Of a stretch of 64,000 nt of DNA, positions 32,484-41,584 are shown in pieces. The DNA is taken from positions 267,300-331,299 of the forward strand of contig CACILL010000001.1 of assembly GCA_902587545.1 (NCBI GenBank), read 5' to 3'. The notes beneath the pieces are model-generated. The model was not told where the DNA came from and searched no databases. It worked only from the letters and a program-made list of their open reading frames with translations. The stretch comes from an uncultured SAR86 cluster bacterium. Its GTDB lineage: Bacteria; Pseudomonadota; Gammaproteobacteria; Magnimaribacterales; AG-339-G14. Made by a program: the position numbers and the translations under genes. How positions within the stretch are numbered: position 1 is the stretch's first letter; each line of letters begins with the position of its first letter.

Positions 32484-34918
32484 CAATTTTTTCATTAGCA
32501 ACAAAGATTTTCCTTAGAGAATTTAGATCAGGACAACTTATCCTGATGTTCTTTTCTTTATCCTTAGCGGTAGGTATTGTTGCTTCTATTACCTTCTTTA
32601 CTGATCGTCTGGATGGCTCCTTGATGATGGAATCAAAGCAATTTTTAGGAGGCGATTTAAAATATGAATCTGATACACCTATTGATGAATCTTCATTCCC
32701 AATTGGAAATTACTCTTATGCTAGTATTTATGAATTTGGCTCAGTGCTGGGCTCATCCAAAAAATTTCAACTTGCTTCCGTAAAATCGGTCACCCCACCC
32801 TATCCTTTAATTGGTGAATTTGAAATTCTAAAAAAATATGATGAACGAGTTTTGGAAACCAATCCACCTAGACCAGGACAAGTTTGGTTAGATACTCGTT
32901 TGGCCAATCTCTTGGAAGTGACGATTAATGACATCATTAATATTGGTGAAAAAGACTTTTCCATAAGCGGAATCATTCTTGCTGAATCGGATAGAGGTGC
33001 TGGATCTTTTGCTTTTGCTCCAAAAGCCATTATGAATTCATCTGACCTTGAGCAAGCAAACGTGATTCAACCTGGCTCAAGGGTAAGATATTCATATGTC
33101 TTTGTTGGATCACAGGAAGTGATAAAATTATTAGAAAATTTCTTTCAATCCAAAAAAAAACCAGGAGATGAAATCACTACTCCGGGTAACGAAACTAGTC
33201 CTTTAGGCAGAGCGATCAAAAGAGCCTCGAATTTTTTTCTATTGGGCGCTTTATTAGCAATCATTTTATCCTCATTAGCCATAGCTATATGCTCTTTGCA
33301 GTTCACCAGGAGGCATGTGGACTATGTTGCTATTTTTAAGGCTTTAGGATTATCTCCAGTTGAAATAAGAAACACCTACTTACTTATTTTCAGTTTGATT
33401 GCTCTATTTTCTTTTTTAACAGGTATATTTTTAGGTTGGCTGGTTCAGCTATCGTTTATGAACCTTTTGAAAGATTATTTCCCTTCAAATTTACCTTTGC
33501 CAGGGTTGGATCCCTATCTTATTTCGTTGTTAACAGCTTTCTTATGTTTAATGGGCTTTGCTTATCCAATATTAAGAAATCTCTTCAACCTTTCACCTAA
33601 TGTCATTTTGAGAAAATCTGAGAAAAATTTGAATGCTTTTGATTCCTCATTTTATATAGTCGCCGGTTTATCAGCCTTTTATGTACTTTTGATATTTTTT
33701 ATTAAGGATTTTTATTTAACTAATATCATATTCTTTTCAATCCTGATCTTTAGTGGAATTATTTTTGCCTTCATTTATGGCATCTTTCATTTTATAAAAC
33801 CTTTGGGACTTAACCCTCTTAAGCCAATGAAGATGCTTGCTTTTGAGCTTAGCAGAAGAAAACTTTTCAATTCTATGCAAATCGTGGCAATAACTGTTGC
33901 CGTTGCGCTCAGCTTGGTAGCCTACTCTGCCTCAACAAATTTGGTTGGATCATGGAAAAGTTCTCTCCCAGATAATGCTCCTAACAATCTTTTGTTCAAT
34001 ATATACGATGGAGAAAAAGAAAATCTTGTTGAGTTTTTGAAGATGAATAAAATATCAGTGCAGCCATTGTTTCCGGTTACAAGTGCAAGATTTCAAAGAT
34101 TGGATTCAAAAAAAGAAATTGATCGTACTTTCAACTTCACTTGGATGGATAAACTTCCAGAAGGCAATGAAGTCATTGCTGGGAAATGGTTTGAGAATGA
34201 AAATAATGGAATTTCAATTTCATCTGAAATATCAGAAAGATATGAGTTGCAGGTTAACGATCAGATTGTTATTGATATTGCAGGTAAAAAGATTAGTAGC
34301 TACATTCAAAGTATCAGAGAAGTAAATTGGGAAAATTTTAGCCCTAATTTTTTTGCCATTGGCTTTCCAGACGATTTTAAAGAAATCTCTTCAACATTTA
34401 TAACATCCTTCCATATTCCTCAAGAAAAAAAACCTTTATCAACAAAACTAATGAAGACCTTTCCAACGATATCCTACATCTCGTTGGATGCCATCATTTC
34501 GGAGGTTCAATCGATCATCTCAAAAGTTTCACAGGCTTTAAAATTAATCTTGGGTTTAACTCTAATTGCGGGATTGTTTTTAATGTTGGCAACTATCCAA
34601 GAAAGTTTTAAGCAAAGGGAAAAGCAAAACGCAATTCTTAAAACTTTAGGTCTAAATAGAAAAGTCATGCAAAAAAACACTTTTATGGAATACCTATCGA
34701 TTGGATTATTTTCTGGCTTGTTAGGTAGTATGCTTGCTGTGATAACAACATTTTTTATTGAAGAAATAGTTTTTGAAATAAATTCCGAAATATACTGGGA
34801 AGTAACATTTATCGGAGCATTTGGTTCAATTTTAGTAGTTGGAATAATTGCTGCTCTATTTACGTTCTACCTTTCTTCTAAAACTCCAAAAGATGTTCTA
34901 AGAGGCGCAGATGGCTAA
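32480..34918 (+). CDS. ybbP: ABC transporter permease with two FtsX domains (YbbP-like)
   Basis: An 812-residue inner-membrane permease. One helix near the N-terminus (LILMFFSLSLAVGIVASI) precedes a periplasmic MacB-PCD-like domain, followed by an FtsX helix bundle at about residues 250-370, two more helices about 395-440, a second periplasmic domain, and a second FtsX bundle about 690-800 with LGLNRKVMQKN. This duplicated layout is the YbbP type, predicted to extract or move lipophilic substrates with the YbbA ATPase. The substrate is not established. It overlaps the following gene by 8 bases. Confidence 0.9.
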   Translation: MTIFSLATKIFLREFRSGQLILMFFSLSLAVGIVASITFFTDRLDGSLMMESKQFLGGDLKYESDTPIDESSFPIGNYSYASIYEFGSVLGSSKKFQLASVKSVTPPYPLIGEFEILKKYDERVLETNPPRPGQVWLDTRLANLLEVTINDIINIGEKDFSISGIILAESDRGAGSFAFAPKAIMNSSDLEQANVIQPGSRVRYSYVFVGSQEVIKLLENFFQSKKKPGDEITTPGNETSPLGRAIKRASNFFLLGALLAIILSSLAIAICSLQFTRRHVDYVAIFKALGLSPVEIRNTYLLIFSLIALFSFLTGIFLGWLVQLSFMNLLKDYFPSNLPLPGLDPYLISLLTAFLCLMGFAYPILRNLFNLSPNVILRKSEKNLNAFDSSFYIVAGLSAFYVLLIFFIKDFYLTNIIFFSILIFSGIIFAFIYGIFHFIKPLGLNPLKPMKMLAFELSRRKLFNSMQIVAITVAVALSLVAYSASTNLVGSWKSSLPDNAPNNLLFNIYDGEKENLVEFLKMNKISVQPLFPVTSARFQRLDSKKEIDRTFNFTWMDKLPEGNEVIAGKWFENENNGISISSEISERYELQVNDQIVIDIAGKKISSYIQSIREVNWENFSPNFFAIGFPDDFKEISSTFITSFHIPQEKKPLSTKLMKTFPTISYISLDAIISEVQSIISKVSQALKLILGLTLIAGLFLMLATIQESFKQREKQNAILKTLGLNRKVMQKNTFMEYLSIGLFSGLLGSMLAVITTFFIEEIVFEINSEIYWEVTFIGAFGSILVVGIIAALFTFYLSSKTPKDVLRGADG

Positions 34919-35612
34919 ATCAAGAAACATAATTGCAATAGGTGGAGGTGGCTTTGGGGCAAATCCTGGACAAGGAATCATTGAAGAGTACATTTTAAAG
35001 CAAACCAAAAAAAAGAACCCCAAGATTTGCTTTATTCCCACCGCAACAGGAGATAACGAGGCTTACAAAGTAAATTTTTATTCTACCTTCACAAACTTAG
35101 ATTGTTGCCCTTCTCATCTAGACTTTTTCAAAAGAACTCCGGACTTAAATGATTTAATTCTTAATCAGGATGCGATCTTTGTTGGTGGAGGAAATACCAA
35201 AAGTATGTTGGCTGTTTGGAAAGAATGGGGATTGAATAATATTTTAAAAAAAGCCTACAAAAATGGAGTTGTAATGAGCGGAGTCAGTGCAGGAGCAATT
35301 TGCTGGTTTCAAAATGGAATAACAGACTCTTGGGCTTCGAGCCTAAAAATAATGCCCTGTTTAAACTTTATAAAAGGGACTTGTTGTCCTCATTATGATG
35401 AAGAACCAGAACGTAGGCCAGCTGTAAAAAAACTTTTACAAAACAATAAAACAAAGGATATTTTTGCTGTAGACGGAGGCGCAGCTCTTCATATCAAAGA
35501 TGAAAAAATTTTTAAATCTGTAGTTTTTAGGAACGAAAAAAGTAGCTACCTTGTCTCATACGATGGAAAGAAAATAAATGAAAAAAGTTTCAAAAAAATT
35601 AAACTTATTTAG
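34911..35612 (+). CDS. Peptidase family S51 protein (peptidase E-like)
   Basis: A 233-residue cytoplasmic protein of the S51 family. The nucleophile elbow GVSAGAICWF has the family serine in a GxSAG context, and AVDGGAALHI and NIIAIGGGGF fit the fold. Characterised S51 members are alpha-aspartyl dipeptidases (PepE) or cyanophycinases; the DGGA and HYDEEPERRPA segments are closest to PepE-like hydrolases widespread in bacteria. Substrate is uncertain. It overlaps ybbP by 8 bases and could be co-transcribed with it. Confidence 0.82.
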   Translation: MAKSRNIIAIGGGGFGANPGQGIIEEYILKQTKKKNPKICFIPTATGDNEAYKVNFYSTFTNLDCCPSHLDFFKRTPDLNDLILNQDAIFVGGGNTKSMLAVWKEWGLNNILKKAYKNGVVMSGVSAGAICWFQNGITDSWASSLKIMPCLNFIKGTCCPHYDEEPERRPAVKKLLQNNKTKDIFAVDGGAALHIKDEKIFKSVVFRNEKSSYLVSYDGKKINEKSFKKIKLI

Positions 35613-35651
35613 TAAGATTCACTAAATAACAAAATACAAATTGGAAAAAAA

Positions 35652-36062
35652 ATGCTTAAAAATTTAACGCTTCTAACAACTCTTTTTCTTTCTTTTTTTA
35701 CTTTTTCTATGGGTCATCTTGATCACGAAAAAGGTCTTCACCCGGTAGCTAAGTCAGGTCAAATGATTGTCACTTACCAAGGAGATTGTTCTAAAGGAGA
35801 TGCAACGAAAGCTATGCAACTGATAGATAAAATAATTGCCTATGAAAAGAAAAACAGTCCTATAAAATATTCGTCAGCGCCTGGAACTTGGTCTGATAAT
35901 TCCATTGGAGCAGTTGATTTGCATGACTCTGAAGATGCTATGAACAAAGCTTTTGATTGGCAATCTGGTGATAAAAAATGGTCAAATATGTTTGATGGAA
36001 TTGCAAAAGCTTGCGGGATAACAACTGATGATTTCGATATCAAAATAATGAAAGCTAAATAG
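35652..36062 (+). CDS. Secreted hypothetical protein, 136 residues
   Basis: I do not recognise the family. A signal peptide is clear (hydrophobic residues 4-18, then MGHLDHEKGLHP with histidines). The mature part is about 115 residues, has two cysteines (GDCSKGD and KACGITTD) that could form a disulfide, and is moderately charged. It may be periplasmic. It lies between the S51 peptidase gene and a DUF1330 gene, 39 and 12 bases away, on the same strand, so co-transcription is likely. Confidence 0.7.
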   Translation: MLKNLTLLTTLFLSFFTFSMGHLDHEKGLHPVAKSGQMIVTYQGDCSKGDATKAMQLIDKIIAYEKKNSPIKYSSAPGTWSDNSIGAVDLHDSEDAMNKAFDWQSGDKKWSNMFDGIAKACGITTDDFDIKIMKAK

Positions 36063-36074
36063 AGCTATTTTATA

Positions 36075-36377
36075 ATGAAAAAAAGTAACGATAAAAAGGG
36101 ATATTGGGTTGCTAAAGCAAATGTAAATTCTCCAGAAAAACAACAAAATTACGGAAAATTAGCAGAAGCAGTGCTTGAAAAGTTTAAAGGAAAATTCCTC
36201 ATTAGGGGCGGTCGTCAAGTTACTAAGGAAGGTGAAGAATACATGAGAAATGTTGTGGTTGAGTTCCCTTCTTATAAAGACGCCATTGATGCTTACGAAA
36301 GCAAAGAATACCAAGATGCATTAAAAGTTTTAGATGGTGGAGCTGAAAGGCTATATGCTGTGGTTGAAGGCTACTAA
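36075..36377 (+). CDS. DUF1330 family protein
   Basis: A 100-residue protein with the DUF1330 (ferredoxin-like dimeric alpha/beta barrel) features: GYWVAKANVNSPEKQQNYGKL at the start, GKFLIRGG, VVVEFPSYKDAIDAYESKEYQ. Members have no agreed function. The gene follows the secreted hypothetical by 12 bases and precedes a small membrane protein gene by 19. Confidence 0.87.
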   Translation: MKKSNDKKGYWVAKANVNSPEKQQNYGKLAEAVLEKFKGKFLIRGGRQVTKEGEEYMRNVVVEFPSYKDAIDAYESKEYQDALKVLDGGAERLYAVVEGY

Positions 36378-36396
36378 ATAAATTCAAAAACTAAAA

Positions 36397-36555
36397 ATGT
36401 TCTACTTTCTTCTTCTTGCATGGCTTATGGCATCCTATATGGCTTTGTTTTCTTCAAGGATGAAAGATAGTCCTTTGAAGCCTTACGGATGGTCAATATG
36501 GTTTGTTGTTACAGTGATTGTTTTAGGAAGTTTGATAAGTGAGTGGGTAAGGTAA
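36397..36555 (+). CDS. Small membrane protein, 52 residues
   Basis: The reading frame MFYFLLLAWLMASYMALF... encodes 52 residues with two hydrophobic helices (about residues 2-18 and 32-48) joined by a short charged loop SSRMKDSPLKPYG, ending SEWVR. It fills the gap between DUF1330 and the thioesterase gene, and its stop is 4 bases before the next ATG, which supports it being a real coupled gene. No family was recognised. Confidence 0.6.
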   Translation: MFYFLLLAWLMASYMALFSSRMKDSPLKPYGWSIWFVVTVIVLGSLISEWVR

Positions 36556-36559
36556 AAAA

Positions 36560-36976
36560 ATGCAAAACGATGAAAAATTAAAAAGATTTACTAAAGAATT
36601 CTTCGGCAAGTCTATGGAATTTCTCAGTCTTAAATATGTTGAATCAACTGAGGATGAAATGATTTTTTCTTGTGAATTTAAAGAAGAATGCTCCAATCCT
36701 ATGGGATCTGTCCAAGGGGGGATGATAACCGCTGCATTAGATGATGCTACATCTGCTGCAATGATTTCGGGTTATGACGAAAAGAAAGCTCCCATGACTA
36801 CGGATTTACATGTCCTGTTTCATAGACCTTTGGCGGTAGGTCCTGCAAAAATGAAAGTCAAAATAATAAAATTAGGAAGAAGCAGCGCTACCTCAGAAGG
36901 TAGGATTTATAACCAAGAAGATAAACTGGTCGCAACTCTTCTTCACACTGCACAACCAGTAGACAGGCCGAATTAA
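36560..36976 (+). CDS. PaaI-family hotdog thioesterase
   Basis: A 138-residue hotdog-fold protein. The conserved helix block GSVQGGMITAALDDATSAA carries the glycine-rich turn and acidic catalytic Asp of the PaaI/YbgC-like acyl-CoA thioesterases, followed by TTDLHVLFHRPLAVGPA. Likely hydrolyses acyl-CoA; the substrate is unknown. It is the last gene of the rightward run starting at ybbA or pepE, and its stop overlaps the convergent hotdog-dehydratase-like gene by 4 bases. Confidence 0.87.
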   Translation: MQNDEKLKRFTKEFFGKSMEFLSLKYVESTEDEMIFSCEFKEECSNPMGSVQGGMITAALDDATSAAMISGYDEKKAPMTTDLHVLFHRPLAVGPAKMKVKIIKLGRSSATSEGRIYNQEDKLVATLLHTAQPVDRPN

Positions 36977-37779
36977 CTGCTAGTTCTCAGCTTGAATATT
37001 GCGATTAGATTTATACTCATGCAGCAGAGTAATGATTTGTCTTCAAAAAGATTCACATTCACATCGATAAATTCATGACCTTTTTTCTCATAGAAATCTT
37101 GAACTGACATTTCAGCAATTAAAGAAGTATTCATTGGTACGGGTCTGTAATTTTGAGATTTTGTTTGTAAATGAACCCAAGGATTCATGAAGGCATTGCC
37201 TGCTAAAATCCAATTAGAACATCCGAGTAAAAAACACAAGTTTGCATATCCAATCTCTTTTGGCTGTAAAATTTTAGGCAATTTCTTTTCGTCAGTAAGA
37301 TATATCAGTGGTTTATCGCCACCCCAATAAAATTTGAAAGCTTTACAACCCTCTTTTTTTAGCCTCTCCCAAACTTCAAGAGAAGCTAATGGAGCATCAT
37401 AATTGCCTTGAACAATAGGATCGCCTACATAGTCAGGTTCAGAAATGGAGCCGTTTAGAATCTTAGATTCTGCATTAGCTATGATCTTTCCATCTTGATT
37501 TTTTAAAAAAGTGTTTATTTGCCCTTCCTTAAAATCTTCTGACAAAACCTCAAAAGTTTCACCATCGTAAAGGGGGGAAGTTATTTTGCAATTGGCATAT
37601 CCCCTCTCCAACCAAGGCTTTCCAAGGTATTCTATTACTGGATGGAGTAAATATGCTGAAACAGTGACACCTGGAACTAATCCGCCTTTAAAGCCATACT
37701 CTTTAGCCAATTCGTCACTATGAATTTGATTTTCAGAATCTGGTGCTGTGTTTAATGCCTTTGCTTGCCAGCTATTCAT
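36973..37779 (-). CDS. MaoC-like hotdog dehydratase-type protein
   Basis: A 268-residue protein. The N-terminal half has ENQIHSDELAKEYGFKGGLVPGVTV, the usual D-x4-H/G-rich block of (R)-specific enoyl-CoA hydratase relatives; the rest is less conserved and may be a second hotdog repeat. Function in acyl-CoA metabolism is an inference. It follows the membrane-protein gene by 9 bases on the same strand, and faces the PaaI gene tail-to-tail. Confidence 0.6.
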   Translation of the reverse strand: MNSWQAKALNTAPDSENQIHSDELAKEYGFKGGLVPGVTVSAYLLHPVIEYLGKPWLERGYANCKITSPLYDGETFEVLSEDFKEGQINTFLKNQDGKIIANAESKILNGSISEPDYVGDPIVQGNYDAPLASLEVWERLKKEGCKAFKFYWGGDKPLIYLTDEKKLPKILQPKEIGYANLCFLLGCSNWILAGNAFMNPWVHLQTKSQNYRPVPMNTSLIAEMSVQDFYEKKGHEFIDVNVNLFEDKSLLCCMSINLIAIFKLRTSS

Positions 37780-37788
37780 ACTACAAGA

Positions 37789-38622
37789 CTATACTTTAGC
37801 TTTCTCTTTTTGGTAAGAAATTGTCGCTCCCAGGGCTATGGGAAAGATTCCTAGGAAAAATTCTCCAATAAAAATTTGATTGTAGTCTGTGCCGTGAGTA
37901 TAAATTGCAATGAGGTTAAATATTCCTGCAGATGTATAAACAATTCCTGCCGAAAAAAACCAGGCTGAATTTAAAGTTATTACTCCGAAAATAGAAAATA
38001 AAAAAGTTGCTACAAAAAAAGCAGAAAAGTCTCTGAGCAAAGCATTTTGGGCGCTTGAACTAAGCTCATTAAAGACAAATCCAAAATCGGAAGCAGCGCT
38101 AATCGGTGTGAAAATCCAATTTAAGACTAATCCTAGAATTAAATAGGCATAAATCGTTCCAAGAGTTCTTATAATAAAAGAAAGTTCTCTATCTTTAGAT
38201 ATAAGAAAGTAAAAAAGATATCCACCTGCAAATCCTGCAAAACAATGTAAAAATTTTCCAAACAAAGTTCTATTACCACTCAGAATTTCTGTTTGTGTTG
38301 TAAATTCAACCAATAAAAAAAGAGTCAGGCCTGTGATTACAGCTCCTGCTATGGGGTAAAGGTACTTTGTATCAAAAACATACTTCCGCGCGAGACCAGC
38401 TAAAGAAAAAGCTATTGCAAATTCAATAATAATTATTCCATAGAGAATTATTCCAAGCCTTTGAAAATCAAACAAAATAATTTCTAAAGAAGAAAAAAAA
38501 CTTACTGGTAAGTTCATTGATGAAAGCCAAATTATGTTTGCGAATGAGGAAATTGGTGTTGTCAAAGCAACGGTTAAAAGTGCAGCGACGAGCACTGCAA
38601 AAGGATACTTTGCTATTTTCAT
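37789..38622 (-). CDS. Polytopic membrane protein, unknown function
   Basis: A 277-residue protein with roughly eight hydrophobic segments, for example residues 8-24, 53-75, 90-106, 127-143, 152-170, 200-225, 228-245 and 250-268. The second half (from about residue 150) has a pattern like small four-helix DUF4345-type proteins, but I do not assign it. Its start overlaps the stop of the YliI-type dehydrogenase in an ATGA, so it is translationally coupled to that gene. No catalytic motif was seen. Confidence 0.7.
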   Translation of the reverse strand: MKIAKYPFAVLVAALLTVALTTPISSFANIIWLSSMNLPVSFFSSLEIILFDFQRLGIILYGIIIIEFAIAFSLAGLARKYVFDTKYLYPIAGAVITGLTLFLLVEFTTQTEILSGNRTLFGKFLHCFAGFAGGYLFYFLISKDRELSFIIRTLGTIYAYLILGLVLNWIFTPISAASDFGFVFNELSSSAQNALLRDFSAFFVATFLFSIFGVITLNSAWFFSAGIVYTSAGIFNLIAIYTHGTDYNQIFIGEFFLGIFPIALGATISYQKEKAKV

Positions 38623-39701
38623 ATCTTAGTGATAGTTACTTTTAAAAGTTTTCCTTTTCTTCCATCAGTTAGAAGGTACATCTCACCACTTGGTGAAATC
38701 CCTATACTTCTCAAACGAGACTTCAAATTAGAAAAAATGGATTCTTCGGAAAAAAGACTGTTAATTTTCTTAATTTTTTTCACATCTCTTGATTTTAATG
38801 CGGTGACAAGGAAGCTGTTTTTTAGCTCAGGATACAAATCACCATCATAATAGATCATATCTGAGGGAGCTATTGAGGGCACCCAATACTTCAAAGGCTG
38901 TTCCATTCCATCCATTTTTGTAAAAGGGCTGATAACAGCACCTGAATAATCTATTCCATAAGTAATGGCAGGCCAGCCATAGTTTTTGCCCGGTTCAATT
39001 AAATTAAATTCATCTCCTCCCCTTGGTCCATGCTCATGTTCAAAAATTCTGCCATCTTCCATAACAACAAGTCCCTGCATATTTCTATGCCCGTAACTGA
39101 ATATTTCTGGTAGAGCATTAGGTATATCTACAAAAGGATTATCGGAAGGTACTGAGCCGTCTTTATTTATTCTAATAATTTTTCCAAAGTGATTATTAAG
39201 ACTTTGAGCCTGCTCTTTATAATCAAACCCATCTCCACTGGTTAACAGTAAAGTTCCATCAGGTAAGAAATCAATTTTAGCTCCCAAATGTATGGGAACT
39301 CTTCTGAAAGCATTAGCTTCAAAGATTACTTTTTTATTTATCAAACTATTATTTCTCAATTCAGCTGACATCAAGAAAAGCGTAGATTTCCCGCTTTCAT
39401 TTAAAGCTGAATATGTTAGATATAGGGTATTATTTTTTTTAAAATCTGGATCTAAAACAATTTCAGATAGGCCACCCTGACTTGCATATTGAACTTTTGG
39501 AGCACCTTCAACATTTAGAATTTCTCCCGAGGAAATAGTAACTATTTTTATTTTTCCTGGCTGCTCAGTAAATATTATTTGATTTTCATTTAAAAAATCA
39601 AAACTCCATGCATCATCAAGATCAGAAGCTATAGTTTCGAATTGGTAATTTGCAAATATTAAATTTACAAAAAAAGATAAGCTTACTAGAAAGTATTTAA
39701 T
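38619..39701 (-). CDS. YliI-type PQQ-dependent glucose/sorbosone dehydrogenase, ATT start
   Basis: A periplasmic beta-propeller aldose-sugar dehydrogenase. The C-terminal 251 residues carry SYGHRNMQGL, EHGPRGGDEFNLIEPGKNYGWP and WVPSIAPSDMIYY. The frame extends without a stop 109 codons further upstream, giving QGGLSEIVLDPDF and LYLTYS, both expected in the family, then a signal peptide KYFLVSLSFFVNLIFA. No ATG, GTG or TTG exists in those codons. An AGGGGA ribosome site (39712-39707) sits five bases before an ATT at 39701-39699, which I take as the start: 360 residues, against 371 in E. coli. A defective gene is the alternative. Confidence 0.82.
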   Translation of the reverse strand: MKYFLVSLSFFVNLIFANYQFETIASDLDDAWSFDFLNENQIIFTEQPGKIKIVTISSGEILNVEGAPKVQYASQGGLSEIVLDPDFKKNNTLYLTYSALNESGKSTLFLMSAELRNNSLINKKVIFEANAFRRVPIHLGAKIDFLPDGTLLLTSGDGFDYKEQAQSLNNHFGKIIRINKDGSVPSDNPFVDIPNALPEIFSYGHRNMQGLVVMEDGRIFEHEHGPRGGDEFNLIEPGKNYGWPAITYGIDYSGAVISPFTKMDGMEQPLKYWVPSIAPSDMIYYDGDLYPELKNSFLVTALKSRDVKKIKKINSLFSEESIFSNLKSRLRSIGISPSGEMYLLTDGRKGKLLKVTITKI

Positions 39702-39802
39702 TGATTTCCCCTAAAAATAGTCAGTATAGCCTTCAGATCTTTCAAAGTCTTTTCTTTATTGAAGTTATAATTACAAGTTCAATAACTATAAAAATTTTTT
39801 AA

Positions 39803-41023
39803 ATGAAATTTGAACATTCTAAAAAAACTTTTAATCTCATCAAGAAGGTTTCAGATTTTATGGAGGAAAATATTTATCCTTCAGAAGAAATTTATGCTTC
39901 AGAAATGAAGGCTTTTCGTAAATCTGGAAATCCTTGGCAGGTTCCTAAAGTATTAGATGAGTTAAAGCTAAAAGCAAAAAAACAAGGTTTATGGAATTTT
40001 TTCTTACCTGAAAGTGAAAGTGGATTTGGCTTAACCAATTTGGAATATGCTCCTCTTGCGGAGATCATGGGCAAAGTGAGCTTTGCCTCAGAAGTCTTCA
40101 ATTGTTCTGCGCCAGATACTGGGAATATGGAGGTATTAGATAAGTTTGGTTCTGACTTTCAAAAAGAAAAATGGTTAAAACCTCTTTTAAATGGCGAAAT
40201 CAGATCGGCCTTTGCCATGACGGAACCAAAAGTTGCTTCGTCCGATGCCACCAATATAGAAAGTAAAATAGAAGAGGATGGGGATGAATATGTAATCAAT
40301 GGAGAAAAATGGTGGACTTCTGGGTTCGGCAGGCCTGATTGCAAAGTAATGATTTTCATGGGAGTCACTAACCCGGATAATCCTAAACACCAGAGACAAT
40401 CTCAAATACTTATTCCTACTGATGCTGAAGGAATTGAAAATCTCAGAATGCTTACCGTTTATGGAGCAGATCACGCGCCAAATGGACATGCTCATCTGAG
40501 ATTTAAAAATGTGAGGGTCCCTAAAGAAAATTTAATTTTAGGAGAAGGTAGAGGTTTTGAAATAGCTCAAGGAAGACTTGGGCCTGGGAGAATTCATCAC
40601 TGCATGAGAATCATAGGAGTTGCAGAAAGAGCATTAGATTTGTTGTGTAAACGCTCTCTAAGCAGAAAAGCCTTTGGCAAACCTTTGGCAGAGCTGGGTG
40701 GAAATTACGATGTGATAGCCGACTGCAGAATTGAGATAGAAATGTGTAGATTGATGACTCTTAAAGCAGCTCATATGATGGATACAGCTGGAAACAAAAT
40801 TGCAAAAAGCGAAATTGCTCAGATAAAAGTTGCTATTCCTTTAATGGCAACAAGAGTAATTGATAAAGCCATTCAGATTCATGGAGGTGCGGGCGTTTCT
40901 CAAGATACGCCTTTAGCTAGCTTATATGCTTCGGTCAGGTATTTAAGAATTGGAGATGGTCCAGATGAAGTGCATAGACGCACAGTTGCTAGGTATGAAT
41001 TAGGTAAACACGAAAATTTATAA
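39803..41023 (+). CDS. Acyl-CoA dehydrogenase
   Basis: A 406-residue flavoprotein of the acyl-CoA dehydrogenase family, similar to the ACAD10/11 group. Motifs: [19 protein letters not shown] (FAD/substrate loop), [35 protein letters not shown], and [15 protein letters not shown] in the C-terminal domain. It catalyses alpha,beta-dehydrogenation of an acyl-CoA, with chain length unknown. It starts 102 bases from the divergent dehydrogenase and is followed 18 bases later by the first COQ4-like gene. Confidence 0.93.
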   Translation: MKFEHSKKTFNLIKKVSDFMEENIYPSEEIYASEMKAFRKSGNPWQVPKVLDELKLKAKKQGLWNFFLPESESGFGLTNLEYAPLAEIMGKVSFASEVFNCSAPDTGNMEVLDKFGSDFQKEKWLKPLLNGEIRSAFAMTEPKVASSDATNIESKIEEDGDEYVINGEKWWTSGFGRPDCKVMIFMGVTNPDNPKHQRQSQILIPTDAEGIENLRMLTVYGADHAPNGHAHLRFKNVRVPKENLILGEGRGFEIAQGRLGPGRIHHCMRIIGVAERALDLLCKRSLSRKAFGKPLAELGGNYDVIADCRIEIEMCRLMTLKAAHMMDTAGNKIAKSEIAQIKVAIPLMATRVIDKAIQIHGGAGVSQDTPLASLYASVRYLRIGDGPDEVHRRTVARYELGKHENL

Positions 41024-41041
41024 AAGGCTATAATTCACAAA

Positions 41042-41569
41042 ATGTTAGCTTTTAAAGAACAAAACTGCGAGCTTACTCTGGATGAGGGTCTGGAGATTTA
41101 TTTGGGTTATTTAAAAGAAAATAACAAAAAAATTGGTACGGACGGATCAGATGATGATTATAAAATCTGGCAATGTCATGATTGTACCCATGTAATTTTT
41201 GGAAATGGTGTTACTTTTGAGGAAGAATCCATTAATGATCTTCATGGTCTTATATTGTGTTCTTATGAATGGAAAGACTATCTTGCCTACTTTAAAGACC
41301 CTTTTTTGAAAAATCATATGAAGTATTTATGGAAAGAAGTTGGTCTTAAAAAGACAATTATTTCAATTTTTAATATTTATAAATCTATTTTTGGTATTTT
41401 AAAAATGAGATTTAAAATGAAGAAAAAATGGCCTCTTAAAGTTCCAGACACATACTTAGAAAGAAAAATTTGTGATCTTAGAGAAGAGTATGGGATACAA
41501 ATACTTTCAAAAAAACAAAGACCTCAAAAATTTATTCGATGGTCTGGAGCTATCAAAAATCCTAAATAA
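41042..41569 (+). CDS. COQ4-like metal-binding protein, copy 1
   Basis: A 175-residue protein. It contains CHDCTHVIFG followed by EEE, which fits the metal motif HDxxHx11E of the COQ4 family exactly, including the glycine four residues after the second His. COQ4 acts in coenzyme Q biosynthesis on the C1 position in eukaryotes. The protein is shorter than eukaryotic COQ4 (220-265) and I see little other obvious match, so the call is motif-based. It is a tandem paralogue of the next gene, sharing the N-terminal NxCxxTL and the C-terminal ICDLREEYGIQIL. Confidence 0.65.
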   Translation: MLAFKEQNCELTLDEGLEIYLGYLKENNKKIGTDGSDDDYKIWQCHDCTHVIFGNGVTFEEESINDLHGLILCSYEWKDYLAYFKDPFLKNHMKYLWKEVGLKKTIISIFNIYKSIFGILKMRFKMKKKWPLKVPDTYLERKICDLREEYGIQILSKKQRPQKFIRWSGAIKNPK

Positions 41570-41584
41570 AACTTACTAGATAAA

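Noticed and set aside
39374..39702. Apparent frameshift or truncated pseudogene for the YliI-type dehydrogenase (first TTG/ATG at 39374/39371).
   Set aside because: The frame upstream is fully open for 109 codons, encodes conserved family residues and a signal peptide, and has a ribosome site before an ATT. There is no frameshift.
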